Assembly (NCBI RefSeq): GCF_943913055.1 | Contig: NZ_CALTWS010000057.1 | Coordinates: 1-13,246, forward strand | DNA length: 13,246 nt | DNA from: an uncultured Brevundimonas sp. | GTDB taxonomy: Bacteria > Pseudomonadota > Alphaproteobacteria > Caulobacterales > Caulobacteraceae | Direction of reading: 5' to 3' | Translations under genes and position numbers: made by a program | Part shown: one piece after another, positions 5,524 through 12,791 of the stretch | Position numbering within the stretch: the first letter of the stretch is position 1 | Layout of the letters: the number at the start of each line of letters is the position of its first letter | The notes under the pieces: generated by a model | Databases searched by the model: none | Told to the model about the DNA's origin: nothing | Seen by the model: only the letters and a program-made list of their open reading frames with translations

Positions 5524-7188
5524 ATGGCCACCGCAGCCGAAAACCTCGCCCACGATCACGACGGGCATCACGACCACAAGCCGGGCTTCTTCACCCGCTG
5601 GTTCCTGTCGACCAATCACAAGGACATCGGCACCCTGTACCTGCTGTTCGCCATCATGGCGGGCATCGTGGGTGGCGGGCTGTCAGGCCTGATCCGCTGG
5701 GAACTGGCCGAGCCGGGCATCCAACTCTTTAAGGAAGGTACGTGGGTTCAGCACCTGGGCTTCGTTGAGGCTTCCAAGCACGGCTATAATGTCGTGGTCA
5801 CCGGCCACGCCCTGATCATGATCTTCTTCATGGTCATGCCCGCCATGATCGGCGGCTTCGGCAACTGGTTCGTGCCCATCATGATCGGCGCGCCGGACAT
5901 GGCCTTCCCGCGCATGAACAACATCTCGTTCTGGCTGCTGGTCGCGGCCTGGATCCTGTTGATCGTGTCGCTGTTCGTCGATGGCGGACCGGGCAAGGGC
6001 TTTGGCGGTGGCTGGACCATCTATCCGCCGCTCTCGACTAAAGGTCACACCGGGCCGGCGATGGATCTGGCGATCTTCTCGCTGCACGTCGCGGGTGCGT
6101 CCTCCATCCTGGGTGCGATCAACTTCATCACCACCATCTTCAACATGCGCGCGCCGGGCATGACCCTGCACCGTATGCCGCTGTTCGCCTGGTCGGTGCT
6201 GATCACCGCCTTCCTTTTGCTGCTGTCGCTGCCGGTTCTGGCCGGTGCCATCACCATGCTGCTGTCGGACCGCAACTTCGGCACCAGCTTCTTCGATCCG
6301 GCCGGCGGTGGCGACCCGGTGATGTTCCAGCACCTGTTCTGGTTCTTCGGTCACCCCGAGGTGTACATCCTGATCCTGCCGGGCTTCGGCATCATCAGCC
6401 ACATCGTCTCGACCTTCTCCAAGAAGCCGGTGTTCGGCTATCTGGCCATGGCGTACGCCATGGTGGCCATCGGCTTCGTCGGCTTCATCGTGTGGGCGCA
6501 CCACATGTACACGGTCGGCATGAGCGTGAACCTGCGCGCCTATTTCATCGCCGCGACCATGATTATCGCCGTGCCCACGGGCGTGAAGATCTTCAGCTGG
6601 ATCGCGACGATGTGGGGCGGCTCGCTCAGCTTCAAGACGCCCATGCTGTGGGCCATCGGCTTCATCTTCCTGTTCACCGTAGGCGGCGTGACCGGCGTGG
6701 TCCTGTCCAATGCCGGCATCGATTACAGCCTGCACGACACCTACTATGTGGTGGCGCACTTCCACTACGTCCTGTCGCTGGGCGCGGTGTTCGCGATCTT
6801 CGCGGGCTTCTACTACTGGTTCGAGAAGATGTTCGGCGTGAAGTACAACGAGTTCCTGGGGTGCGCGCACTTCTGGATCATGTTCGTCGGCGTGAACCTG
6901 ATCTTCTTCCCGCAGCACTTCCTGGGTCTGCAGGGCATGCCGCGTCGCTATATCGACTACCCGGACGCCTATGAGATGTGGAACCACGTTTCGACCATGG
7001 GCTATCTGATCACCGTCGTCGGCGTCGCCGTCTTCCTGATCATGCTGCTGGAGGCCGCCATCCGGCGTCGTCCGGGCGTGGCCAATCCGTGGGGCGAAGG
7101 TGCCACCACCCTGGAGTGGACCCTGTCCTCGCCGCCGCCACACCACCAGTTCAACGAACTGCCGGTGGTCAAGGGTGACGACCACTAA
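5524..7188 (+). CDS. coxA: cytochrome c oxidase subunit I, aa3 type
   Basis: A 554-residue catalytic subunit with about 12 membrane helices. It reduces O2 to water and pumps protons. All key residues are present: H95 (heme a), H277, H326 and H327 (CuB), H412 (heme a3) and H414 (heme a). Y281 in the HPEVY motif is the tyrosine normally cross-linked to a CuB histidine. D-channel residues D125 (GAPDMAFPR) and E279, and K-channel K355 (TGVKIFSW), place it in the A-type family with both proton channels. The numbering is almost that of the Paracoccus enzyme. A His/Asp-rich N-terminus (HDHDGHHDH, 10-18) precedes STNHKDIGTLY. The start is 23 bases after coxB, and only a weak GAGAG site is visible. 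Confidence 0.98.
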   Translation: MATAAENLAHDHDGHHDHKPGFFTRWFLSTNHKDIGTLYLLFAIMAGIVGGGLSGLIRWELAEPGIQLFKEGTWVQHLGFVEASKHGYNVVVTGHALIMIFFMVMPAMIGGFGNWFVPIMIGAPDMAFPRMNNISFWLLVAAWILLIVSLFVDGGPGKGFGGGWTIYPPLSTKGHTGPAMDLAIFSLHVAGASSILGAINFITTIFNMRAPGMTLHRMPLFAWSVLITAFLLLLSLPVLAGAITMLLSDRNFGTSFFDPAGGGDPVMFQHLFWFFGHPEVYILILPGFGIISHIVSTFSKKPVFGYLAMAYAMVAIGFVGFIVWAHHMYTVGMSVNLRAYFIAATMIIAVPTGVKIFSWIATMWGGSLSFKTPMLWAIGFIFLFTVGGVTGVVLSNAGIDYSLHDTYYVVAHFHYVLSLGAVFAIFAGFYYWFEKMFGVKYNEFLGCAHFWIMFVGVNLIFFPQHFLGLQGMPRRYIDYPDAYEMWNHVSTMGYLITVVGVAVFLIMLLEAAIRRRPGVANPWGEGATTLEWTLSSPPPHHQFNELPVVKGDDH

Positions 7189-7192
7189 CCTT

Positions 7193-7359
7193 CACCTCCC
7201 CATTCGCGAAGGCGGATGGGGAGGACAGGTCGCATAGCGACCAGGTGGGGGCGGCTCGGTGTCGAGCGGCATCGCACCACTCTTTTTCCGCCGGCGTCGC
7301 CCCCTCCTGGTGCCTGTCGGCACCTGTCCTCCCCATCGCCCTTCGGCGATGGGGAGGTG
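7193..7359. repeat. compound inverted-repeat element between coxA and ctaB
   Basis: Arms of 63-64 bases (7193-7255 and 7296-7359) are imperfect inverted copies around a 40-base centre. Each arm holds two hairpins of its own. The outer ones have 13-bp stems (7195-7207 with 7212-7224, and 7328-7340 with 7345-7357). The inner ones are GGTCGC-ATA-GCGACC (7228-7242) and GGTGCC-TGTC-GGCACC (7309-7324). No coding potential and no target-site duplication were seen. It may be a MITE- or REP-like element. Lying inside the operon, it could pause transcription or stabilise the coxBA part of the message. The 3' end supplies the only SD-like bases (GGGGAGGTGAG) before ctaB. Confidence 0.8.
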
Positions 7360-7373
7360 AGCGTTTAAGCCCG

Positions 7374-8339
7374 ATGACCGAAACCGCCACGCCCGCCCTG
7401 TCGACAGCCCAGCCGGAAGATTTCTTCCAGCTGCTGAAGCCGCGCGTGATGTCGGTGGTGATTTTCACCGCCGTGGTCGGCCTGGTCGTCGCGGGCGGAG
7501 ACATTGACTGGATTTCGGCGGCCATCGCCATCCTGTGCATCGCCGTGGGGGCCGGTGCGGCGGGCGCGTTGAACATGGCGCTGGAGGGCGAGACCGATGC
7601 CCTGATGCGTCGCACGCGTGGGCGGCCGGTCGCGGCGGGCCGGGTCAACAAGAACGACGCCATGACCTTCGGCGTCATCCTGTCGGTCTTTTCGGTCATG
7701 CTTTTGGGGATGACGACCAACTGGGTGGCGGGCGGCCTGCTGGCCATGACCATCGTCTATTATGCGGGCTTCTATACTCTGCTGCTGAAGCGCCGCACGC
7801 CCCAGAACATCGTGATCGGCGGGGCGGCCGGGGCCTTTCCGCCCGTGATCGGCTGGGCTGCGGCGACCGGCCAGATGCCCTGGCAGGCCTGGCTGCTGTT
7901 CGCCATCATCTTCCTGTGGACCCCGCCGCACAGCTGGGCCCTGGCCCTCTATTCGGCCGGCGATTACGCCAAGGCGGGCATTCCGATGATGCCGGTGGCG
8001 CGGGGTGCGAAATCGACCCGGCTGCAGATACTGATCTATTCGCTGGTGTTCGTGGCGGTGGCTATCGCGCCGGGCTTCACCGGCCTGGGCGGGCCTGTCT
8101 ATCTGGCCGTGTCCGTCCTGGGCGGGATGGGCTTTCTGTTGCTGGCGTTCCGTCTCTGGCGCTCGCGGGCGGGAGATGCGCCCGACAAGGCCGAGGCTGT
8201 GGGGCGAGAGGCCGCATTGTATGATGTGCGCGCAGAGGCCAAACCGGCACGCAACCTGTTTGCCTTTTCGATCCTGTATCTGGTGGGCCTGTTCGCGGCC
8301 CTCTTGATCGAGCGGCTGACCGCCGTCGTGAGCCTGTGA
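7374..8339 (+). CDS. ctaB: protoheme IX farnesyltransferase (heme O synthase)
   Basis: A 321-residue UbiA-family prenyltransferase with about eight or nine membrane helices. It joins a farnesyl group to heme B, giving heme O, the first step towards the heme A used by CoxA. The first substrate motif is at 67-84, from N67 to RGRP, with E71 where most relatives have Asp and D75 retained. The second motif is WTPPHSWALA (182-191) with GDYAKAGIPMMPV (196-208). LKRRTPQNIVIGG (138-150) is also typical. A loop of about 25 polar residues (265-290) precedes the final helix. The ATG at 7374 follows the inverted repeat. An upstream extension would be translated from that repeat and is rejected. The gene abuts the next gene after one base. 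Confidence 0.95.
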   Translation: MTETATPALSTAQPEDFFQLLKPRVMSVVIFTAVVGLVVAGGDIDWISAAIAILCIAVGAGAAGALNMALEGETDALMRRTRGRPVAAGRVNKNDAMTFGVILSVFSVMLLGMTTNWVAGGLLAMTIVYYAGFYTLLLKRRTPQNIVIGGAAGAFPPVIGWAAATGQMPWQAWLLFAIIFLWTPPHSWALALYSAGDYAKAGIPMMPVARGAKSTRLQILIYSLVFVAVAIAPGFTGLGGPVYLAVSVLGGMGFLLLAFRLWRSRAGDAPDKAEAVGREAALYDVRAEAKPARNLFAFSILYLVGLFAALLIERLTAVVSL

Positions 8340-8340
8340 G

Positions 8341-8526
8341 ATGATGATCCTGCGCCTGACCCCCGAAGAAGTGAGCGCCCGCAAGAGGCGCAACCTGGCC
8401 ATTGCGGGGGCCTTGGTCGGCTTCATCATCCTGGTGTTTGGCGTGACGGTGCTGAACCTCAAGCGCAACATAGACGCGCGCAAGGAAGCCATCGCGGCCG
8501 GCCAGCCCGTCGGCTACGCGGGCTAG
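8341..8526 (+). CDS. small single-TM protein of the cox operon (CtaF/CoxF-like position)
   Basis: A 61-residue protein with a charged N-terminal segment (LTPEEVSARKRRN), one transmembrane helix at about 18-40 and a basic stretch after it (LKRNIDARKE). It begins one base after the ctaB stop and ends six bases before ctaG, so it is clearly read as part of the operon. Small one-helix proteins are known at this position in alphaproteobacterial cox operons and are sometimes annotated as oxidase assembly factors. No catalytic motif or metal-binding Cys is visible. Its role, whether small subunit or partner of CtaG, is an inference from location. An ATG at 8344 is an alternative start. Confidence 0.82.
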   Translation: MMILRLTPEEVSARKRRNLAIAGALVGFIILVFGVTVLNLKRNIDARKEAIAAGQPVGYAG

Positions 8527-8532
8527 AGCGCG

Positions 8533-9102
8533 ATGGAGCGCAAGAACCTTATCGCCATCGCCTGTGCGGGGGGCGTCATGTTCATGACGGGCGCGGCGTT
8601 TGCGGCCGTGCCCCTGTATCAGATCTTCTGCCAGGTCACCGGCTTTGACGGCACGGTCAAGAAGGCAGAAGCGGCACCGACCTCCGATCAGATTCTGGCC
8701 GACACCGTCCTGATTCGCTTCGACACCAATGTGCGTGGCCTGCCCATGACCTTTCGCGCCGAACAGGTCAGTCAGCGGGTCCGTATCGGCGAGACGGGCA
8801 TGGCTTTCTTCGATGTGACCAATACTTCCGACCAGCCGATCCAGGCGACCGCCGCCTATAATGTCGTGCCGGAACAGTCGGGTCCGTATTTCCAGAAGCT
8901 GCAGTGTTTCTGCTTCGACAGCCAGACGATCCAGCCGGGCCAGACGATGAAATTCCCGGTCCAGTATTTCGTGGCCCCGGAAATCGCGACCGATGCCGAA
9001 GCCAAGGGCATCCGCGAAATCACCCTCAGCTACACCTTCTATCCGACCAAGGGTGCGGAAGTGGCAGCGGTGACGCCTTCTGCCTCTGGCGTCGCCGGAT
9101 AG
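8533..9102 (+). CDS. ctaG: cytochrome c oxidase assembly protein CtaG (Cox11)
   Basis: A 189-residue Cox11-family protein with one N-terminal membrane helix (about 5-27) and a periplasmic immunoglobulin-like domain. The copper-binding pair is C125 and C127 in LQCFCF, and C33 lies in the conserved LYQIFCQVTGFDG segment just outside the membrane. All three Cys of the family are present. Known role: delivery of Cu(I) to the CuB site of subunit I during assembly. The length is ordinary. The gene follows the small membrane protein after six bases, and coxC begins 49 bases further on. The C-terminal 15 residues are a variable Ala/Val/Ser tail. Confidence 0.96.
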   Translation: MERKNLIAIACAGGVMFMTGAAFAAVPLYQIFCQVTGFDGTVKKAEAAPTSDQILADTVLIRFDTNVRGLPMTFRAEQVSQRVRIGETGMAFFDVTNTSDQPIQATAAYNVVPEQSGPYFQKLQCFCFDSQTIQPGQTMKFPVQYFVAPEIATDAEAKGIREITLSYTFYPTKGAEVAAVTPSASGVAG

Positions 9103-9151
9103 CGGGCGCTATAGCCCACACTTACGATTTCGACCGTACAAGAGACCCTAG

Positions 9152-10069
9152 ATGGCCGACGCCCACGCCGCTCCGCATCACGACTACCACCTGGTGAACC
9201 CCAGCCCGTGGCCGCTGATCTCGTCCATGGCCACCGTGGTTATGATGATCGGGGCCGTGGTCTGGATGAAGGGTTTGGTCACCGTCGCCCCCGATGCCGA
9301 GATGAGCCTGGCCAGCGCGCTGCTGGCCAAGGGCGACAAGGCCCTGTTCTTCGCAGGCCTGGCCGGTGTTCTGGTCTCCGCCTTCGGCTGGTGGGCCGAT
9401 GTGATCAAGGAAAGCCGTCAGGGCGACCATACGCCGGTCGTGTCTCTGGGCCTGCGCTACGGCATGGTCCTGTTCATCGCTTCCGAAGTGATGTTCTTTG
9501 CGGCCTTCTTCTGGATATTCTTCGAGATGTCGCTGTTCAATGCGGCGCGCGAGAACGTCCCCGAAATCGGCACCTGGGCCGACACCGCCGCCGCTTGGTC
9601 GACCTGGCCGCCCAAGGGTATCGAGACCCTGGACGCCTGGCAGCTGCCGCTGCTGAACACCGTAATCCTTCTTCTGTCGGGCACGACGGTCACCTGGGCA
9701 CACCATGCGCTGCAACAGGGCGATCGCAACGCCACCAAGATCGGCCTGGCCATCACCATAGCTCTGGGTCTGATCTTCACGGGCGTGCAGGCCTATGAGT
9801 ACCAGCACATCATCCACGAAAACCTGTTCTTCAACGACGAAGCCGCCAACTCGGGTCTGTACGGGTCGATCTTCTTCATGGCGACGGGCTTCCACGGTTT
9901 CCACGTTCTGCTGGGCACCATCTTCCTTATTGTCTGTCTGCTGCGTCTGCTGGCCGGCCAGTTCACGCCCGAGAAGCATTTCGGCTTCGAGGCGGCCGCC
10001 TGGTACTGGCACTTCGTGGACGTGGTCTGGCTGTTCCTGTTCGCCTTCGTCTATGTGGTCTTCGGTTGA
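9152..10069 (+). CDS. coxC: cytochrome c oxidase subunit III
   Basis: A 305-residue subunit III with seven predicted membrane helices. Conserved features are YHLVNPSPWPL near the N-terminus, the membrane glutamate E112 in FIASEVMFFAAFFW, GFHGFHVLLG (246-255) and the C-terminal WYWHFVDVVWLFLF (284-297). Known role: stabilises subunit I, binds lipid and supports proton uptake into the D channel. The insert at about 41-65 between the first helices (AP, Ala and Leu rich) makes it somewhat longer than the shortest family members. The ribosome site is weak (AAGAGA). It is followed by a strong hairpin before surf1. Confidence 0.97.
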   Translation: MADAHAAPHHDYHLVNPSPWPLISSMATVVMMIGAVVWMKGLVTVAPDAEMSLASALLAKGDKALFFAGLAGVLVSAFGWWADVIKESRQGDHTPVVSLGLRYGMVLFIASEVMFFAAFFWIFFEMSLFNAARENVPEIGTWADTAAAWSTWPPKGIETLDAWQLPLLNTVILLLSGTTVTWAHHALQQGDRNATKIGLAITIALGLIFTGVQAYEYQHIIHENLFFNDEAANSGLYGSIFFMATGFHGFHVLLGTIFLIVCLLRLLAGQFTPEKHFGFEAAAWYWHFVDVVWLFLFAFVYVVFG

Positions 10070-10098
10070 AATCAGGCCCACAGCCCGTGACGCCATCA

Positions 10099-10127
10099 CC
10101 GGCCCGGATCGCATCGATCCGGGCCGG
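10099..10127 (+). terminator. 13-bp perfect hairpin between coxC and surf1
   Basis: Perfect arms at 10099-10111 and 10115-10127 close a CAT loop, 29 bases after the coxC stop. The following bases (ACTGCTTTGCGG) have only a short T run. It could be a partial terminator, or an RNA end that stabilises the cox message while allowing read-through to surf1. Confidence 0.5.
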
Positions 10128-10161
10128 ACTGCTTTGCGGCGCTGATCGAGGACGCGAATAG

Positions 10162-10881
10162 ATGCCTCGGCGTTTTCCCATCGGCCTGACCCTCGTCTGC
10201 GCCGTCGCCCTGATCGTCTTGATCGGTTTGGGCAGTTGGCAGGTGCAGCGGCTGCAATGGAAAGAGGGTCTGATCGCGCGGTCTGAGGCGGCGGCGACAC
10301 TGCCGCCCGTATCGCTCGAGATGCTGGCGCAACTGCCAGACCCGGAGTTCCGCAAGGCCGTTCTGACATGCGACTTCGAGAGCCAGCCGTTTGTAGAGCT
10401 TCAGTCCATACATGACGGGCAGGCGGGGGTGCGACTGATCTCGGCCTGTGAAGGCTGGCTGGTCGATCTGGGCTTCGTCGCCGATACGGTCACTACGCGG
10501 CCTGAACGTCAGCCCGCCGCCATCCCTGGCATCATCGCCGAGGTTCGTAAGGTTGAGGCCCCCAATGGGTTCGCCCCGCCCCCGGAAGGTAACCGCTTTT
10601 TTGCCCGCGATACCGCCGCCATGAGCCGCGCCTTGGGGATCGACGGGCCTGTGCGGCCCTTTGTGCTGTTCGCCACGGGCTCGGCCTGGCCGCAATGGGC
10701 CGAGTTACAGCCGTCCGCTCCGCCCGCGGCGTTTTCGAACAACCACCTGGGCTATGCCCTGACCTGGTTCGGGCTGGCGTTGGCGGTCATCGGTTTCTAC
10801 ATCGCGCTCCTCAGGCGCAACCGCCCTCAAGCCGCCTCGCTCCGCGAGCGAGGCGATAGGGCAAAGGAAACATCCCACTGA
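10162..10881 (+). CDS. surf1: SURF1 family cytochrome oxidase assembly protein
   Basis: A 239-residue protein with two membrane helices (about 8-24 and 197-215) and a periplasmic domain between, the normal SURF1 layout. The family marks are GSWQVQRLQWKEGLIAR (24-40) and the C-terminal NNHLGYALTWFGLA (193-206) with H195, which in bacterial relatives takes part in heme binding. Known role: assists insertion of heme a into subunit I. The start at 10162 is preceded by GAGGA about 10 bases upstream. The last 20 residues (about 220-239), rich in charged residues, are encoded by a GC-rich palindrome and look like an appended tail. The stop overlaps the following M16 gene start as CTGA. Confidence 0.9.
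   Translation: MPRRFPIGLTLVCAVALIVLIGLGSWQVQRLQWKEGLIARSEAAATLPPVSLEMLAQLPDPEFRKAVLTCDFESQPFVELQSIHDGQAGVRLISACEGWLVDLGFVADTVTTRPERQPAAIPGIIAEVRKVEAPNGFAPPPEGNRFFARDTAAMSRALGIDGPVRPFVLFATGSAWPQWAELQPSAPPAAFSNNHLGYALTWFGLALAVIGFYIALLRRNRPQAASLRERGDRAKETSH
10834..10854. repeat. 8-bp palindromic hairpin in the 3' end of surf1
   Basis: GCCTCGCT-CCGCG-AGCGAGGC is a perfect stem-loop inside the coding sequence, encoding part of the charged C-terminal tail. It resembles short intergenic palindromes that have been taken into a reading frame. It sits just upstream of the M16 ribosome-binding site AAAGGAAA. Confidence 0.5.
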
Positions 10882-12143
10882 CCACCACACTGCACACCCT
10901 GTCCAACGGCGTCCGCGTTGTCTGCGATCCCATGCCGGGCCTGCGTACCCTGGCCCTGACCGTCGCCGTGCGTGGCGGGGCGCGGTGGGAGGATGAGGCG
11001 CGATCCGGTTGGTCTCACTGTCTGGAGCATCTGGTCTTCAAGGGCGCGGGCGACATGGGTGCGCGCGACATCGTCGAGCGGGTCGAGGCGGAGGGCGGCT
11101 CCATCAACGCCTCGACCGGCTATGAGCGGACCAGCTTCGACATACGGGCACTGGATGGATCGCTGCCCCTGGCCATGCAGGTTCTGTCCGACCTGGTGTT
11201 CCGCCCGACGCTGGACCCCGACGAGATCGAGCGCGAAAAGGATGTGGTGGCCCAGGAGATCGCAGAGGCCTTCGACACGCCCGACGACCATGTCTTCGAA
11301 ATGGCTCAGATGCGGGCCTGGGCCGATCAGCCGCTGGGTCGGCCAATTTTGGGGTCGGTTGAAAGCCTGAAGCCGCTGAATCGCGACGGCATCGGCCACT
11401 GGCGCGCCCAGCTGTATTCGCCTGACCGCATGGTCGTGGTGGTGTCCGGCGCGGTGAACGAGACCGAACTGCTGGTCCTGGCCGAGCGCTGGTTCGGCGA
11501 TCAGGTGGCGACGCCGGCCAGCGTGCCGGACGCACCGCGCTTCGTCGGTGGCGACGCCGCCCTGACCCGCCGGATCGAGCAGGCCAATATCGTGTTCCAG
11601 CTGCCCGCACCGTCGGCGCGGGATGTGACCTATACGGCGGCGCGGCTGATGACCGAGATTCTGGGCGGCGGCATGGCGTCCCGCCTGTTCCAGAGCGCGC
11701 GCGAGCAGCGCGGCCTGGCCTATGCCATCGACGCCTATCACGAGCCCTATGAGGATGCGGGCATTCTAGGCATATATGCGGGGGCGTCTGCCGACCGGGC
11801 CGTCGAACTGGCCCAGGTCTGTGCCGCCGAGCTGAAGATGCTGGCGGAACATGGGCCCACATCGGTCGAGCTGTCGCGCGCCAAGGCCGTGCTGAACGCC
11901 GGGCTGTGGATGTCGGACGAAAGCCCCGCGTCACGTGCGGGACGGCTGGCGGCACAGGTGTTGATTTTCGGCGCACCGATCGCCTCCCAGACCATGGCCG
12001 ACCGGACGCTCGCGCAAACTGTGGAGGATGTGAGGATGGCGGCGGCGGGAACGCTGAGCGCTGGTCTGGCCGCGACGGCGGTGCTGGGCCCCAAGGCGGC
12101 GGCACCGGCGGGCCGGGCGTTTCGGGACACCCTTTTCGCCTGA
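10878..12143 (+). CDS. M16 family zinc peptidase (processing-peptidase type)
   Basis: With the start at 10878 it has 421 residues, close to the usual length of bacterial M16B peptidases. The inverted zinc motif is H47-C-L-E50-H51 and the distal ligand is E127 in AQEIAEAF, 76 residues after H51. The C-terminal M16 domain includes GGGMASRLFQSAREQRGLAY. The first ATG, at 10932, would remove the conserved first strand TLHTLSNGVRVVCDPMPG. In-frame codons between 10881 and 10932 include no ATG, GTG or TTG. A CTG at 10878, with AAAGGA ending 9 bases upstream and forming a CTGA overlap with the surf1 stop, is therefore the best start. The substrate is unknown. Known relatives trim signal or transit peptides or degrade small peptides. 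Confidence 0.9.
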   Translation: MTTTLHTLSNGVRVVCDPMPGLRTLALTVAVRGGARWEDEARSGWSHCLEHLVFKGAGDMGARDIVERVEAEGGSINASTGYERTSFDIRALDGSLPLAMQVLSDLVFRPTLDPDEIEREKDVVAQEIAEAFDTPDDHVFEMAQMRAWADQPLGRPILGSVESLKPLNRDGIGHWRAQLYSPDRMVVVVSGAVNETELLVLAERWFGDQVATPASVPDAPRFVGGDAALTRRIEQANIVFQLPAPSARDVTYTAARLMTEILGGGMASRLFQSAREQRGLAYAIDAYHEPYEDAGILGIYAGASADRAVELAQVCAAELKMLAEHGPTSVELSRAKAVLNAGLWMSDESPASRAGRLAAQVLIFGAPIASQTMADRTLAQTVEDVRMAAAGTLSAGLAATAVLGPKAAAPAGRAFRDTLFA

Positions 12144-12167
12144 TCGTTCGCGGGCTAGTCTTCACCG

Positions 12168-12758
12168 ATGGCCCTGCTGGACTGGATCACCGAAGCGAGC
12201 GGGCCTGTGCTCAAGGGGCAGGGCGTCATTCTGCGCCTGCCGCGCGGGGCCGACTATGAAGCCTGGGCGGAGCTGCGGCGGGCGTCACAGGCGTATCTGC
12301 AGCCCTGGGAGCCGCTGTGGCCCGACGACGACCTGAGCCGCATCGCCTATCGGCGCCGGATGTCAGTCTATCAGCGCGAGCGGGAGGCGGGGAATGCCTG
12401 GCCCTTCTTCGTCTTCGACGAGCGATCGCGCGCTCTGCTGGGGGCCATCACCCTGTCCAACGTCAGGCGCGGCGTGGCCGAGACGGCGACGCTGGGTTAC
12501 TGGATCGGTCAACGTCACGCGGGGCGGGGGTATGGCACGGCGGCCGTGCGCGCCGCCGTGGACTATGCCTTCGACGGTTTGCGGCTGCATCGGGTCGAGG
12601 CGGCCTGTGTGCCGCACAACCAGGCCTCGCGCCGGGTGCTGGAAAAGTCCGGGTTCGCGCTGGAGGGCCAGGCCAAGGCTTATTTGAAAATTAACGGCGA
12701 TTGGGCAGATCATCTTCTGTTCGGCGTCGTGAATGACGGCACCAAACGCGGCGGCTGA
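12168..12758 (+). CDS. GNAT acetyltransferase, RimJ/RimL-like
   Basis: A 196-residue GNAT-fold protein. The acetyl-CoA loop is Q115-RHAGRGYGT, followed by AAVRAAVDYAF. The C-terminal part has the HRVEAACVPHNQASRRVLEKSGF segment (141-163), in which N151 and the xxSxRVLEKxGF pattern are typical of RimJ/RimL N-alpha-acetyltransferases. Known role of the family: acetylation of N-terminal Ser or Ala of ribosomal proteins, though many members act on other amines. The N-terminal WITEASGPVLKGQGVILRLP also fits RimJ. The start is 24 bases after the M16 stop with no clear ribosome site, and coexpression with the M16 gene is likely. The exact substrate cannot be told. Confidence 0.88.
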   Translation: MALLDWITEASGPVLKGQGVILRLPRGADYEAWAELRRASQAYLQPWEPLWPDDDLSRIAYRRRMSVYQREREAGNAWPFFVFDERSRALLGAITLSNVRRGVAETATLGYWIGQRHAGRGYGTAAVRAAVDYAFDGLRLHRVEAACVPHNQASRRVLEKSGFALEGQAKAYLKINGDWADHLLFGVVNDGTKRGG

Positions 12759-12791
12759 TTCCCGGCCGTCCAGTCAGGACCGGATTTTCGC

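Noticed and set aside
5683..7185. A 500-codon open frame antisense to coxA
   Set aside because: It mirrors the codon structure of coxA in high-GC DNA, its product is His/Asp/Arg-rich with no domain, and coxA is certain.
7193..7359. Insertion sequence or transposon remnant with a transposase
   Set aside because: There is no coding sequence, no terminal repeats of a known IS family and no target duplication. It is better described as a palindromic repeat.
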